A stretch of 64,000 nt of DNA from NCBI GenBank assembly GCA_018401465.1, contig JAGYKE010000005.1:806001-870000 (forward strand), written 5' to 3'. Below the pieces are notes generated by a model, which was not told the origin of the DNA, ran no database searches, and saw nothing but the letters and a program-made list of their open reading frames with translations. Within the stretch, counting starts at the first letter, position 1; each line of letters starts with the position of its first letter. Below are positions 18,070 to 27,740 of this stretch, piece after piece. The DNA comes from Aestuariivita sp. Its GTDB lineage: Bacteria; Pseudomonadota; Alphaproteobacteria; Rhodobacterales; Rhodobacteraceae. The position numbers and the translations under genes are program-made.

Positions 18070-19238
18070 TCCCCCTCTGCCGCGGCGGCGATCGCGCGCA
18101 GCATGTCTATATTGGCCTCGTGCACGCCCGGATCGCGGAAGCCGCGGTCGGCGGCGGTGACCACGATCACGACACCCTTTTGCCGATCGATATAGAGATA
18201 CTGGCCGTAAATGCCACGGCCGAAGAATTCGCCCTCGGTCGCATCCGCCGGCATCCACCATTGATAGCCATAACCGGTGCGGCCGGGTTCGGTCGGCGCG
18301 CTGGCGGCGGTGCTTTCGCGGATCCAGTCGGCGGGCACGACCTGGCGGCCCTGCCATTCCCCGTCCTGCAGGATCATCTGGCCGAAGCGGGCATAGTCGC
18401 GCGTCGTCAGGTTCAGCCCGCCCAGCACGAAGGCCACCCCGGCGCCATCGGTGACATAGTAGGGCTCGTGCTCCAGCCCCAGCGGCGCCATGATCTTTTC
18501 CGACATCAGGTCGGGAATGCTGCGCCCGGTCGCCCCGCGGATCACCATGCCGACGATATGGGTGTCGATCGACACGTATTGCCAGCGCGCGCCCGGCTGC
18601 GCCTCGGTCGCGGTCAGGCCTGCGGCGAAATCGTCCATCAGCCCGCCCAGCGCCAGAACCCGCCCCATGCGGTTGATGTCGGAATTGTAGTCGAGATAAT
18701 CCTCGTCGAAGACCACGCCGCTGGTCATCTGCAGGACGTTTCGGACGGTCGCGCCGTCATAGGCCCCGCCTGCCAGCAAGGGCGCATATTGCGTCACCGG
18801 ATCGTCGAGCGAGGCGATGGCACCCTCCTCCTGCACCACGCCGAACAGGGCGGAGAGATAGCTTTTCGCGATCGACCAGCTGATGCGGCGATCCCCGGGG
18901 CCGGTGCCGAGAAAGTATTCCTCATGCCGGATCGCGCCGTCCTTCATCACCAGAAGCGAGGTGACCGCCTGCTCAGTGATCCAGTCTTGCGCAGAGTCGG
19001 GCAGGTCAAACGACGGGCCATGGGGCAGATCGACGGTCGGCCCGTCGCCACGGCTGACGGCCACGTTCAGGAAGGCCGCGTCCATCGCGCTGAAATTGCC
19101 CACGATCCGGTCGGCGTCAAACAGCGAATTGACCGCCAGCAGGCGCGTGATCTCGTCGCGTTTCCAGACGCCCATGACCACGGCGGCCAGAAGCGCCATG
19201 AGAAGGACGCGCCCCAGCCATTTCCCGAATGTGCGCAT
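18066..19238 (-). CDS. Serine hydrolase (class C beta-lactamase / esterase family)
   Basis: A 390-residue protein with an N-terminal membrane anchor or signal (about residues 9-24) and a beta-lactamase-fold hydrolase domain. The nucleophile motif S-x-x-K is SIAK (Ser122, Lys125) in RRISWSIAKSYLS. The DYNS sequence later may hold the second-motif Tyr/Ser position, and GYGYQWW marks the usual C-terminal strand. Such proteins are esterases, D-amino-peptidases or 6-aminohexanoate-dimer-hydrolase-like enzymes; resistance is not implied. Confidence 0.83.
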   Translation of the reverse strand: MRTFGKWLGRVLLMALLAAVVMGVWKRDEITRLLAVNSLFDADRIVGNFSAMDAAFLNVAVSRGDGPTVDLPHGPSFDLPDSAQDWITEQAVTSLLVMKDGAIRHEEYFLGTGPGDRRISWSIAKSYLSALFGVVQEEGAIASLDDPVTQYAPLLAGGAYDGATVRNVLQMTSGVVFDEDYLDYNSDINRMGRVLALGGLMDDFAAGLTATEAQPGARWQYVSIDTHIVGMVIRGATGRSIPDLMSEKIMAPLGLEHEPYYVTDGAGVAFVLGGLNLTTRDYARFGQMILQDGEWQGRQVVPADWIRESTAASAPTEPGRTGYGYQWWMPADATEGEFFGRGIYGQYLYIDRQKGVVIVVTAADRGFRDPGVHEANIDMLRAIAAAAEGE

Positions 19239-19324
19239 GATCCCCCCGTTGCCGAAGTCAGCCCCAGAATGCGCGGGCGGGCGCGGCGACGCAACGGCGA
19301 CGCGCCGTCAGGCGGACCGGCGCC

Positions 19325-20008
19325 TTACCGGAACCGGTCGAGCAGTTTCTGCATGGCCGTGCGACTGTCGTCCACTTCGGGCGCCGGCGCGGCGGCCGGG
19401 GCGGGTTTGGCAGGTTTAGCTGCCTTGTCAGATGACCGGGGCGGCGCTGTGCGGAGCGCCACGGCGTTGAGGAATTTCGCCGCATCGCCCGCCGCCAGAT
19501 GCGGCGCGCCGTCGGACAATCCGCGCATCAGATCGTCCAACCAGTCCTGATCGGCCTTGGCAAAGTCGTGCAGGACGTACTGCGCGACCAGTTCCTTCCG
19601 ACCCGGATGGCCAATGCCCAGACGCACGCGTCCGTAGGCGTCGCCGATGGCGGCATGGATCGAGCGCAGCCCGTTATGGCCCGCATGCCCGCCGCCTTGC
19701 TTGACCCGGACGCGGCCGGGGGCGAGATCGAGTTCGTCGTGAAAGACCGTCAGATCGGCAGGCGTCAGCTTGTAGAAGGTCATGGCCTGCTGCACCGCCT
19801 CGCCAGACAGGTTCATGTAGGTCTCGGGCTTCAAGAGCAGGACCTTGCGCCCGCCCAGAACCCCTTCGGAAATCTGTCCACGGAACTTCGCCCGCCACGG
19901 GCCGAAGCCATGATCGGCGGCGATGCGGTCGACCGCCATGAACCCGATGTTGTGGCGGTTGCCCGCGTATTTCGCGCCCGGATTGCCCAGACCGACGAAG
20001 ATTTGCAT
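19325..20008 (-). CDS. pth: Peptidyl-tRNA hydrolase
   Basis: A 227-residue enzyme that recycles peptidyl-tRNA. The N-terminal signature [20 protein letters not shown] contains the catalytic His at about residue 20; [32 protein letters not shown] and GHNGLRS are conserved. A Pro/Ala-rich tail of about 40 residues extends beyond the usual 190-residue core, as seen in related bacteria. The start at 20008 is chosen because upstream in-frame sequence does not resemble the family. Confidence 0.95.
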   Translation of the reverse strand: MQIFVGLGNPGAKYAGNRHNIGFMAVDRIAADHGFGPWRAKFRGQISEGVLGGRKVLLLKPETYMNLSGEAVQQAMTFYKLTPADLTVFHDELDLAPGRVRVKQGGGHAGHNGLRSIHAAIGDAYGRVRLGIGHPGRKELVAQYVLHDFAKADQDWLDDLMRGLSDGAPHLAAGDAAKFLNAVALRTAPPRSSDKAAKPAKPAPAAAPAPEVDDSRTAMQKLLDRFR

Positions 20009-20093
20009 GGCACAAGGTCCCCGATTGCGTGAGGCTGCACCCGATATGGCCCGAAATCGGGCCGATGGGAAGAACGAGCACCGAGGTCCTGCC

Positions 20094-20405
20094 ATGTATC
20101 TGACGATGAACCGGTTCAAGGTCCGCCCCGAGGCGGCGGACGCCTTCGAGGCGCTGTGGGTCACCCGCGACAGCCACCTGAAATCGGTGCCGGGTTTCGT
20201 GTCCTTCCACCTGCTGAAAGGCCCCGTACGCGAGGATCATGTCCTTTATGCCTCGCACACCGCGTGGGACAGCGAGGCCGCCTTCCAGGACTGGACGCGG
20301 TCCGAAGCCTTCCGCCAGGCGCACCGTAACGCGGGTGGCAGCCGCGACATGTATCTGGCGCCGCCCGACCTCGAGATTTTCGAGACGGTCCAGGAACTGA
20401 CATAA
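20094..20405 (+). CDS. Antibiotic biosynthesis monooxygenase (ABM) domain protein
   Basis: A 103-residue ferredoxin-like ABM protein: [20 protein letters not shown] at the start and [25 protein letters not shown] and [10 protein letters not shown] in order. The His/Trp arrangement is typical of small heme-degrading monooxygenases (HmoB/IsdG-like), though many ABM proteins have other roles. It sits on the plus strand between pth and rplY, which are otherwise usually neighbours, so it was probably inserted between them. Confidence 0.8.
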   Translation: MYLTMNRFKVRPEAADAFEALWVTRDSHLKSVPGFVSFHLLKGPVREDHVLYASHTAWDSEAAFQDWTRSEAFRQAHRNAGGSRDMYLAPPDLEIFETVQELT

Positions 20406-20446
20406 GCCCCCCGTAACGGCACGGGGAACGCACCCCCGAAACGAGA

Positions 20447-20470
20447 AACGGAGCCCCGGGGGGCTCCGTT
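20447..20470. terminator. Bidirectional hairpin terminator between the ABM gene and rplY
   Basis: AACGGAGCCCC pairs with GGGGCTCCGTT across a two-base loop, lying between two convergent genes. An AAA run precedes and TT follows, so it can serve both strands. Confidence 0.75.
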
Positions 20471-20498
20471 CTCCGAAACGCGTTCGGCGTCGCGAGGG

Positions 20499-21116
20499 TC
20501 AGCCTTCGGCTTCTTCCTCGTCGGCATCGTTCCCGGCCGAGCGCAGGCCCGAGGGGGCCGCGATGTTGGCGATCACGAAGTCGCGGTCGATGGTCGGCGT
20601 GGCACCTTCGGGCAGCGCCACGTCCGAGATGGTGATGACGTCGCCGATGTTAAGGCCCGACAGGTCCACGGTGATGTGGTCGGGGATGTCACCGGCGGTG
20701 ACCATCAGTTCGACCTCGGCGCGCACGACAGTGACGACACCGCCCTTGCGCAGGCCGGGGCAATCCTTGTGGCCGGTGAATTCGACCGGGATGAACAGAG
20801 CCACCCGTGTGGTGCGGCGCAGGCGCATGAGGTCGACATGCACCGGCATGTCCTTGACCACGTCGCGCTGCACGTCGCGGCAGATCACGCGCACGTCGTC
20901 ATGCCCTTCGACCTGCAGGTTGAACAGGGTCGACTTGAAGCGACCGGCCTTCAGGCGCTTCATGAGGGCGTTGAAGGGAAGGTTGATCGCGAGCGGCTCT
21001 TTGTCACCGCCGAAAACAATGCCCGGAACCATACCGGCACGACGTGCCTGACGAGCGGCGCCCTTGCCTGTCCCCGTCCGTTCCTGGGCGACGAGATCAG
21101 GAATCTCACCAGCCAT
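20499..21116 (-). CDS. rplY: 50S ribosomal protein L25/general stress protein Ctc
   Basis: A 205-residue two-domain L25 (TL5/Ctc type). The N-terminal 5S-rRNA-binding domain has [20 protein letters not shown], the C-terminal domain [20 protein letters not shown], and the protein ends in an acidic tail (DADEEEAEG). The start [14 protein letters not shown] at 21116 is preceded by a purine-rich stretch. Its usual pth neighbour is nearby. Confidence 0.95.
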   Translation of the reverse strand: MAGEIPDLVAQERTGTGKGAARQARRAGMVPGIVFGGDKEPLAINLPFNALMKRLKAGRFKSTLFNLQVEGHDDVRVICRDVQRDVVKDMPVHVDLMRLRRTTRVALFIPVEFTGHKDCPGLRKGGVVTVVRAEVELMVTAGDIPDHITVDLSGLNIGDVITISDVALPEGATPTIDRDFVIANIAAPSGLRSAGNDADEEEAEG

Positions 21117-21233
21117 GTTGTCTCTCCATATGGGGCGGGCATCCTCCAAGGCTGTATGCCCGCGTGAAACCGCGCCTATAGACGCATTCCCCGCGCTTGA
21201 AAAGGGGTTTCGCTTGCCACGAAGGGGGCCCTC

Positions 21234-22409
21234 GTGCCAAGTGCGCCCATGCTCAGCTTCCGTCCCTTTTCCGGCACCCGCGCCCCCGCGCTGGCCTTTC
21301 TGGCCATGAGCGCGGTCTGGGCGGCCTTCGCCGCGACGGTGCCCGTTCTGAAGGCGCAGATCGGCGCATCGGACGCCCAATTCGGCGCGATCTTCATGGT
21401 GGCCAGTTCCGGCGCCATCGCCGCGATGTGGCTTGCACCCATGGTCGACCGCTGGCTGGGCGACTGGTCGCTTGCGGCCTGCACCACCGGCATGGGGCTG
21501 GGTTTCGCCGCGGCCGTTCTGGCGGACGGGGTGATCGGCTTCGGCGCGGCCATGCTTGCCGTGGCGGCGGCGTCCGGCATCTGCGACATCCTGATGAACA
21601 GCCGCGTCTCGGAAGTCGAGGCGCGCGAGAAGCGCCAGTTGATGAGCCTGCATCACGCGCTCTATTCCTTCGGCTATGCAGGCGTCGCGCTGTCCGCCGG
21701 GGCGGCGCGCGAGGCGGGGCTTTCGGCTCAGGCGATCTTTCTGGCCATCGCGCTGGGGCTGTGCCTGCTGGCCCTCACGATGCGCGCGCCCCATGTGCAT
21801 GCGCCCGATCCCGGCGCCGTCCTGCCGCAGCGGCGGCGCGGCGGGCTGATCTGGCTGGGCGGCGCGGTCGTGCTGGCGGGGCTGTTCGCGGAAAGCTCGG
21901 GCGAAGGCTGGTCGGCGCTGTTGATCGAACGCGAACTTGGGGGCGACGCCGCGCAGGCGGCGCTGGGCCCTGCCCTTCTGGGCCTGACGATGGGCATCGG
22001 GCGGCTCTTCGGCCATGTGCTGGGCCGCTTCTTCCCCGACACCGTGCTGATCGCGCTGGCCTGTACCGGGGCGGCGGCGGGGGCGACGCTCGCGTCGCTG
22101 GCCGCCACGCCGGGGGCGGCGCATGTGGGCTTCGCGCTCATGGGGCTGGGGGTGTCGCTGGTCGTGCCGCTGGCCATGGGGCTGGTCGGCCGCAGCGTCA
22201 GCCCCGTGACCCGTGTCGCGGCGCTGGCGCAGGTGTCGGCCATCGGATACGGGGCCTTCCTCGTCGGGCCCGCGATCCTGGGCGGGGTGGCCGAGGTCGT
22301 GTCCTTGTCGGCGTCGTTCCTGGTGGTCGCGGCGGTGCTTCTGGCCAATGCGCTGATCATCGTGCCGTTGCTTGTCCGGCAGGTGCGGTCAGGGAAGGTC
22401 GAAGCCTAG
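21234..22409 (+). CDS. MFS transporter
   Basis: A 391-residue major-facilitator permease with about 12 hydrophobic segments starting at [20 protein letters not shown]. The helix 2-3 region [20 protein letters not shown] fits the family. It belongs to the YbjJ-like sugar/drug permease group common in alphaproteobacteria. The GTG start at 21234 is backed by AAGGGGG seven bases upstream; an ATG follows five codons later. Its last 21 bases overlap the convergent sulfotransferase gene. Substrate unknown. Confidence 0.87.
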   Translation: MPSAPMLSFRPFSGTRAPALAFLAMSAVWAAFAATVPVLKAQIGASDAQFGAIFMVASSGAIAAMWLAPMVDRWLGDWSLAACTTGMGLGFAAAVLADGVIGFGAAMLAVAAASGICDILMNSRVSEVEAREKRQLMSLHHALYSFGYAGVALSAGAAREAGLSAQAIFLAIALGLCLLALTMRAPHVHAPDPGAVLPQRRRGGLIWLGGAVVLAGLFAESSGEGWSALLIERELGGDAAQAALGPALLGLTMGIGRLFGHVLGRFFPDTVLIALACTGAAAGATLASLAATPGAAHVGFALMGLGVSLVVPLAMGLVGRSVSPVTRVAALAQVSAIGYGAFLVGPAILGGVAEVVSLSASFLVVAAVLLANALIIVPLLVRQVRSGKVEA

Positions 22410-23009
22410 CGCGCCGCCCGCGTCGCGCAGCCGGTCATGCAGCGCGAATTCCGCTGCCCGCGCCGCCCGCAGCCGCGACAGCACCCCGGGCGACAACTGC
22501 GTCGATGCGCGGGGCGAGACGTTCCAGGGTTTGAAGCTCAGGTCTTCACCGAACCGGTCGCACAGGAACGACCGCAGACGCGGCTGATCTTCGTAGGCGA
22601 AAAGTCGGTGCACCAGAACCTCGCCCTTGCCCGAGGTCAGGAAATTGAACTGACTGCCGATCCCCGCATGGGGCGGGGGATCGTCACGGATCACGTCGAG
22701 CACGAATTCGTCGAAACTGAGGCCCTGCGTGCTGCGGTCGGTGCCCGTCTGGTCATCGGACAGGCGATACCGGTACCAGCTTCCGATCTGATCGACCGGA
22801 TCGCGCATCACGGCGATGCGTTCGGGCCGCAGGTCGAAGGTATCGGCGAGAAAGGGTGCCACCTTGTTGTGAAAGCGCGCCGCCGTCATGTGCTTGCGGT
22901 GGCGCGAAAAGACGATGTCTGCCTTGCGGCGTAAGGTCATCTCGATCGCCGTCGTGCCGGTCTTCGGCACGGCGAGGAAGGCCAGAGACTGGGCCGAGAA
23001 GATCAGCAT
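22389..23009 (-). CDS. Sulfotransferase-family protein
   Basis: A 206-residue protein with the PAPS-binding 5' loop AVPKTGTTAIE (residues about 13-23) and a 3' phosphate motif RDPVDQIGSWYRYRL. This is the compact sulfotransferase-family-2 form abundant in Rhodobacterales; some members act on cell-surface glycans but the acceptor here is unknown. It is convergent with, and slightly overlaps, the MFS gene, and lies just downstream of lldD on the same strand. Confidence 0.8.
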   Translation of the reverse strand: MLIFSAQSLAFLAVPKTGTTAIEMTLRRKADIVFSRHRKHMTAARFHNKVAPFLADTFDLRPERIAVMRDPVDQIGSWYRYRLSDDQTGTDRSTQGLSFDEFVLDVIRDDPPPHAGIGSQFNFLTSGKGEVLVHRLFAYEDQPRLRSFLCDRFGEDLSFKPWNVSPRASTQLSPGVLSRLRAARAAEFALHDRLRDAGGALGFDLP

Positions 23010-23031
23010 CGCCCGCCCTGCCCCGCCCCCG

Positions 23032-24198
23032 TCACTGCTGCCAGCGGCCTTCGAAATCCTCGGGGATCAGAAGGTTGTGACGGCCCAGCGCCGTGACCGA
23101 CTTTTCACCGCACAGCGCCATGGTCACATCCAGTTCGCGGTGAATGATCTCGAGCGCCTTGGTCACGCCCTTCTGGCCCATCGCGCCCAGCCCGTAGACG
23201 AAGGCCCGGCCGATGAAGGTGCCCTTGGCGCCCATCGCCACGGCCTTGAGCACGTCCTGACCAGACCGGATGCCGCTGTCGAGATGCACCTCGACCTTGT
23301 CGCCCACCGCGTCGAGGATCGAAGGCAGCATGCGGATCGACGACAAGGCCCCATCGAGTTGCCGACCGCCATGGTTCGACACCACGATCGCGTCCGCGCC
23401 AAGCTTGGCCGCCATCTTCGCATCCTCGGCATCGAGAATGCCCTTGAGGATGACCTTGCCACCCCACAGCTCCATCAGCTTTTCGACTTTGCCCCAGTCG
23501 AGCGTCTGGTCGAATTGCTCCGCCGTCCAGGCCCCCAGCGACGAGGCATCGGAAATCCCCTTCACATGGCCCACGATGTTGCCGAAGTGCCGCCGCTTGG
23601 CCGAGAGCATCTCGATCCCCCAGGCCCATTTGGTGGCGAGGTTGGCGATGGTCTTCGGCGTCAGCTTGGGCGGCGCGGAGAGGCCGTTCTTGAGGTCCTT
23701 GTGCCGCTGGCCAAGGATCTGCAGGTCCAGCGTGATGACGAGGGCCGAGCACTTCGCGTCCTTCGCGCGCTGGATCAGGCGGCTGGTATAGTCCGTGTCC
23801 TTCATGGTGTAGAGCTGGAACCAGAAGGGTTTCTTCGTGTAACCCGCCACGTCCTCGATCGAGTTGATCGACATGGTCGACAGCGTGAAGGGCACCCCGA
23901 ATTGTTCGGCGGCCCGCGCCGCCTTCATCTCTCCGTCCGCGTGCTGCATGCCGGTCAGGCCCACCGGGGCCAGCGCCACGGGCATCGCCACGTCGTGGCC
24001 TATCATCTGCGTCTTCGTCGACCGCCCCGACATGTCGACCGCCACGCGCTGGCGCAGGCGGATGCGGTCGAAATCGGTCGTGTTCTCGCGGAAGGTCTGT
24101 TCGGTCCAGCTGCCGCTTTCGGCGTAGTCGTAGAACATGCGCGGAACGCGGCGTTCGTGCAGGCGACGCAGGTCGGCGATGGTGGTGATGACGGTCAT
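23032..24198 (-). CDS. lldD: FMN-dependent alpha-hydroxy-acid (L-lactate) dehydrogenase
   Basis: A 388-residue flavoenzyme of the L-lactate dehydrogenase/glycolate oxidase family. The active-site block SNHGGRQLDGA, around residue 276, holds the catalytic His and substrate Arg. PVALAPVGLTGMQHADGE and HLDSGIRSGQDVLKA, the FMN-phosphate strand, are also conserved. Together with the D-2-hydroxyacid oxidase at 9,093-10,505 the window encodes enzymes for both stereochemical types of hydroxyacid. L-lactate is the best guess for the substrate. Confidence 0.9.
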   Translation of the reverse strand: MTVITTIADLRRLHERRVPRMFYDYAESGSWTEQTFRENTTDFDRIRLRQRVAVDMSGRSTKTQMIGHDVAMPVALAPVGLTGMQHADGEMKAARAAEQFGVPFTLSTMSINSIEDVAGYTKKPFWFQLYTMKDTDYTSRLIQRAKDAKCSALVITLDLQILGQRHKDLKNGLSAPPKLTPKTIANLATKWAWGIEMLSAKRRHFGNIVGHVKGISDASSLGAWTAEQFDQTLDWGKVEKLMELWGGKVILKGILDAEDAKMAAKLGADAIVVSNHGGRQLDGALSSIRMLPSILDAVGDKVEVHLDSGIRSGQDVLKAVAMGAKGTFIGRAFVYGLGAMGQKGVTKALEIIHRELDVTMALCGEKSVTALGRHNLLIPEDFEGRWQQ

Positions 24199-24393
24199 GG
24201 ACGGCCCCTTCCTGTGGTCAGGTTTTGTTACCGGTCGGACGGCGAAATCTCAATGCGTCACGTTGGGGTTGGTTCGATCCCGGTCGGGCTGTCCTGCCCC
24301 ATGGCCGCGATTTGCGTTGAACCCGACGCCGGAGTGTTTGCGTCGCGGTCGGATTTGCGTATTTGGGACGAGAAGAAGCAGGGGGTCTTTTCA

Positions 24394-24840
24394 ATGTATT
24401 TCGATGACATGCCGGTCGGCTTCACCTACGAGACAGCAAGCCGCACGCTGTCGGCCGAGGCGATCAAGACCTTCGCCGCCGAATGGGACGCGCAGCCCTT
24501 TCATCTGGACGAAGAGGCCGCGAAGGCATCGGTCTATGGCGGGCTGATCGCGAGCGGCTTTCACACGATCCTGACCGCCTTTACCCTGACGCTGGCGGCC
24601 TTCGACTGGTCGAAATCCTCGATGGGCAGCCCGGGAATGGAGAACGTGCGCTGGATCCTGCCCGTCCATGCGGGCGACACGCTGCGGGTGAAGGCCGCAG
24701 TGGTGGGCGCCAAGGCATCGCGATCAAAGCCCGACCGGGGCTTCGTCGAGGTGCAGTACGACATCTACAATCAGAAGGACGAGATGGTCGCGGCCTATCG
24801 CGCCACGCATATGCTGCGCCGCCGCCCTCAGGCCGAGTGA
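24394..24840 (+). CDS. MaoC-like hotdog-fold dehydratase
   Basis: A 148-residue MaoC-type protein. [20 protein letters not shown] followed by GFHT is the R-hydratase-2 motif (here with His and Asp replaced in part by F-H-L-D), and [16 protein letters not shown] is the typical second half. These enzymes hydrate or dehydrate enoyl-CoA thioesters. It is divergent from lldD with 195 bases between, and overlaps the convergent trpA by 13 bases. Confidence 0.87.
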   Translation: MYFDDMPVGFTYETASRTLSAEAIKTFAAEWDAQPFHLDEEAAKASVYGGLIASGFHTILTAFTLTLAAFDWSKSSMGSPGMENVRWILPVHAGDTLRVKAAVVGAKASRSKPDRGFVEVQYDIYNQKDEMVAAYRATHMLRRRPQAE

Positions 24841-25619
24841 GCGCCGTCCGCCAGCGACTTCACGAAGGACAGGACCTCGGCCACCGGCTTGCCCGATGCC
24901 AGTTCCGCCACGATGGCCGAGCCCACGACCGCGCCGTCGGCCACGCCTGCGATGGCGCGGGCCTGATCGGGGGTGCGGATGCCGAAGCCCACGATCACCG
25001 GCAGATCGGTCTGCGCCTTGATCCGCGCGACTTCGGGCCCGACATCGACCGCCTGCGCCGCGGCCGCCCCGGTGATCCCGGTGATCGAGACATAGTAGAC
25101 GAAGCCCGACGTGTTCTGCAGGACCTTCGGCAGGCGTTTTTCATCCGTCGTCGGCGTCGCGAGCCGGATGAAGTTCAGCCCCGCCTTCTGCGCGGGAATG
25201 CAGAGTTCTTCATCTTCCTCGGGCGGCAGGTCGACGATGATCAGCCCGTCGATGCCGGCCTCTTTCGCCTCGGCCAGAAAACGGTCGACGCCGCGGGAAA
25301 AGATCGGGTTGTAATACCCCATCAGGACGATGGGCGTGGTGTCATCCCCTTCGCGGAACGCGCGCACCAGATCGAGCGTGCGTTCAAGCGTCATGCCGCC
25401 TTCCAGCGCGCGCTGGCCGGCCACCTGGATCGTCGGGCCATCGGCCATCGGATCGGTGAAGGGCAAGCCCAGTTCGATGATGTCGACGCCCGCCGCAGGC
25501 AGCCCGCGCACCAGTTCGAGCGACATCGCCGCATCGGGGTCGCCCGCCATCACATAGGCAACGAAGGCCTTGGCGTTGCGGGCCTTGAGATCGGCGAAGC
25601 GGGCGTCGATGCGGGTCAT
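24828..25619 (-). CDS. trpA: Tryptophan synthase alpha chain
   Basis: A 263-residue TIM barrel that cleaves indole-3-glycerol phosphate and channels indole to TrpB. The catalytic Glu and Asp are in [17 protein letters not shown] (residues about 47-63). [22 protein letters not shown] and [13 protein letters not shown] are the conserved loop and phosphate-binding sites. The start [15 protein letters not shown] at 25619 matches the family; longer readings upstream shadow ychF. Confidence 0.96.
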   Translation of the reverse strand: MTRIDARFADLKARNAKAFVAYVMAGDPDAAMSLELVRGLPAAGVDIIELGLPFTDPMADGPTIQVAGQRALEGGMTLERTLDLVRAFREGDDTTPIVLMGYYNPIFSRGVDRFLAEAKEAGIDGLIIVDLPPEEDEELCIPAQKAGLNFIRLATPTTDEKRLPKVLQNTSGFVYYVSITGITGAAAAQAVDVGPEVARIKAQTDLPVIVGFGIRTPDQARAIAGVADGAVVGSAIVAELASGKPVAEVLSFVKSLADGAHSA

Positions 25620-25758
25620 GCTGGGTCTTTCCTGATCGGGTCGCGCCCTGTTGCCAAATGGGGCCGGGGAAATCAATGCCGCAGATCGAGCCGCGGTTGC
25701 GCCGGTCAGCCATGGTGGTAGAAGCCTGCGCAAAGCGCAGCGCCGCACGGAGGGCCAG

Positions 25759-26856
25759 ATGGGTTTCAAGATGGGTATCGTGGGTCTGCCGAATGTCGGC
25801 AAATCGACGCTTTTCAACGCGCTGACGCGCACGGCGGCGGCGCAGGCGGCGAACTTTCCCTTCTGCACGATCGAACCCAACGTGGGCGAGGTCGCGGTGC
25901 CCGATGCCCGGCTCGACAAGCTGGCCGAGATCGCGGGATCGGCGCAGAAGATCCCGACGCGGATGACTTTCGTGGACATCGCGGGCCTCGTGAAGGGAGC
26001 CTCAAAAGGCGAAGGCCTCGGCAACCAGTTCCTTGCCAATATCCGCGAGGTGGACGCCATCGCCCATGTCCTGCGCTGTTTCGAGGATGACGACATCACC
26101 CATGTCGAAGGCCGGGTCGACCCCGTCGCTGATGCCGAGACGATCGAGACGGAACTGATGCTCGCCGATCTCGAATCGGTCGAGAAGCGGCTGCAGAACC
26201 TCAGCCGCAAGGTGCGCGGCGGCGACAAGGAGGCGCTTCAGCAGCAAACGCTTCTCGAGGCGGCGAAGGCCGCTCTTGATGCTGGCCGCCCCGCGCGCAG
26301 TGTGGAGGTGGACGCGGAAGACGCGAAGGCCTGGAAGATGCTGCAGCTTCTGACGTCGAAACCGGTTCTCTACGTCTGCAACGTGGCCGAAGAGGACGCG
26401 GCCCATGGCAATGCCCAGTCCGCCCGCGTGGCCGCGATGGCCGCGGCCGAGGGCAATGCCCATGTCGTCATCAGCGCCCGGATCGAAGAGGAACTGGCGC
26501 AGCTTGCGCCCGAGGAGGCGGCGCTGTTTCTCGAGGAGATGGGGCTGACCGAGGCGGGCCTCGACCGGCTGATCCGGGCGGGCTACGAGCTCTTGCACCT
26601 CGAGACCTATTTCACGGCGGGCCCGAAGGAAGCGCGCGCCTGGACGATCCGAAAGGGCACGGCGGCGCCCCAGGCCGCGGGCGTCATCCATGGCGATTTC
26701 GAGAAGGGCTTTATCCGGGCCGAGACGATTGCCTATGACGATTATGTACGCCTCGGCGGCGAGTCCGGCGCGAAGGAGGCGGGCCGGATGCGCGCCGAAG
26801 GCAAGACCTACGTGGTGCAGGACGGTGACGTGATGCATTTCCTGTTCAACAGGTAG
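25759..26856 (+). CDS. ychF: Redox-regulated ATPase YchF
   Basis: A 365-residue Obg-family P-loop NTPase that prefers ATP and contacts ribosomes. The Walker A motif [15 protein letters not shown] is at residues about 9-23; [12 protein letters not shown] is switch [21 protein letters not shown] is the G3/switch II region with the family's hydrophobic replacement. The helical coiled arm and C-terminal TGS domain ([20 protein letters not shown] ... [10 protein letters not shown]) follow. Length is standard. GGAGGG precedes the ATG. Confidence 0.97.
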   Translation: MGFKMGIVGLPNVGKSTLFNALTRTAAAQAANFPFCTIEPNVGEVAVPDARLDKLAEIAGSAQKIPTRMTFVDIAGLVKGASKGEGLGNQFLANIREVDAIAHVLRCFEDDDITHVEGRVDPVADAETIETELMLADLESVEKRLQNLSRKVRGGDKEALQQQTLLEAAKAALDAGRPARSVEVDAEDAKAWKMLQLLTSKPVLYVCNVAEEDAAHGNAQSARVAAMAAAEGNAHVVISARIEEELAQLAPEEAALFLEEMGLTEAGLDRLIRAGYELLHLETYFTAGPKEARAWTIRKGTAAPQAAGVIHGDFEKGFIRAETIAYDDYVRLGGESGAKEAGRMRAEGKTYVVQDGDVMHFLFNR

Positions 26857-26995
26857 GTTGATTTGTGAGGCCATCCGCCCTTGGGGGAAGGGCAACGGCC
26901 TCTATTCCCGCCTTCGACAGCCCGCGGCGCCAACAATCACAAGACGACCCCGCCCCCCCTTGTGCCTGCCCCCCTCTGCCGCTAAACGGATCGAC

Positions 26996-27085
26996 GGAGA
27001 TGTGGCCGAGTGGTCGAAGGCGCTCCCCTGCTAAGGGAGTAGGCGGGAAACCGTCTCGTGGGTTCGAATCCCATCGTCTCCGCCA
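26996..27085 (+). tRNA. tRNA-Ser (anticodon GCU)
   Basis: The acceptor stem GGAGATG pairs with CGTCTCC (one G-U), the D arm is GCCGAGTGG, and the anticodon stem-loop CTCCCCTGCTAAGGGAG shows anticodon GCT. A long variable arm, typical of tRNA-Ser, precedes the T arm GGTTCGAATCC. CCA is encoded. Confidence 0.97.
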
Positions 27086-27109
27086 CTTGCACATCGCAAA
27101 CCCGAGATG

Positions 27110-27136
27110 AGGTCCCTGACGGGGCCTTTTTTCTTT
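27110..27136 (+). terminator. Intrinsic terminator after tRNA-Ser
   Basis: AGGTCCC and GGGGCCT form a stem around TGAC, followed by TTTTTTC, 25 bases after the tRNA. Confidence 0.8.
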
Positions 27137-27593
27137 TGGTTTCAAAGGGGTTTAGCAAGGCCATCCGACTTTCGGAGACTGGCCGTTGGCTCGGAATCGG
27201 TCTCTGAAGCCCCCGCGTCTCTTTCCATCCGCCCTTCACCCAAATCGAGACGGATTCAAAAAGTGACGCTTTTTCAGCGCTTTGCTGAAATCAGTCTACG
27301 CCGCAGTTGAAGCCGGTTCATCTGCTCTCGGTGCGGACAGAGACACCCGAAGGCGGCGTGGTTTTGCGGGTCAGAGCGCATTCCGGAGCCGGTTGTGCCG
27401 CAGCGCAAGGTGACACAACGGGCGGAAAAGCGGACCTTCGGCGTCCCCGCCTTTGCAGGATGATCCCCCAGACCAGACCGGCCTTCGGGCGAAGCACCCA
27501 GAAAATCCCGGTCAGCCCCGGTATCGAAACCCAGAGCAGAGATTTGAACACCACTTCTTGACATATTGCCAACCAACGCCAAGCTTCGGCGCG
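27137..27593. other. Intergenic stretch before the thi leader, no confident gene
   Basis: About 450 bases. A minus-strand reading at 27318-27629 contains a plausible membrane-like segment (VFKSLLWVSIPGLTGIFWVL) but its start would lie inside the TPP aptamer and it has no clear ribosome site, so it is not called. TTGACA at 27558-27563 could be the -35 box of the thi promoter; no good -10 is visible about 17 bases later. Confidence 0.45.
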
Positions 27594-27670
27594 CGACAGG
27601 GGCGTCCGGGGATCCGGGCTGAGAAGCACCCTTTGAACCTGAACCAGATCATGCTGGCGTAGGGAGTCCG
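27594..27670 (+). promoter_or_regulatory. TPP (THI-box) riboswitch
   Basis: The aptamer shows the universal elements: GGGGCGTCC at the start, GGCTGAGA, then CACCCTTTGAACCTGA and the closing GCTGGCGTAGGGA. It binds thiamine pyrophosphate and represses the downstream operon. It lies 70 bases before thiM. The downstream hairpin over the ribosome-binding site points to translational control. Confidence 0.95.
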
Positions 27671-27716
27671 CGACGGGTGCGCTCGGTCTTTTGGTGGCCA
27701 GTCACTCGCTCCGGTT

Positions 27717-27735
27717 CTCCCGCGTCGGCGGGAGG
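27717..27735 (+). promoter_or_regulatory. Expression-platform hairpin hiding the thiM ribosome-binding site
   Basis: CTCCCGC (27717-27723) pairs with GCGGGAG (27728-27734) around GTCG. The second arm contains the Shine-Dalgarno GGGAGG, six bases before the thiM ATG at 27741. When formed it would block translation, so it is the likely OFF structure of the TPP switch. Confidence 0.75.
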
Positions 27736-27740
27736 AAACA

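Noticed and set aside
22888-24393. Plus-strand frame running through lldD into the MaoC gene
   Set aside because: The lldD catalytic motifs are on the minus strand. Only the part from the ATG at 24394 is the real MaoC-type gene.
27318-27629. Minus-strand frame with a membrane-like stretch upstream of thiM
   Set aside because: Its start lies inside the conserved TPP aptamer and no start with a ribosome site is seen, so coding is doubtful.
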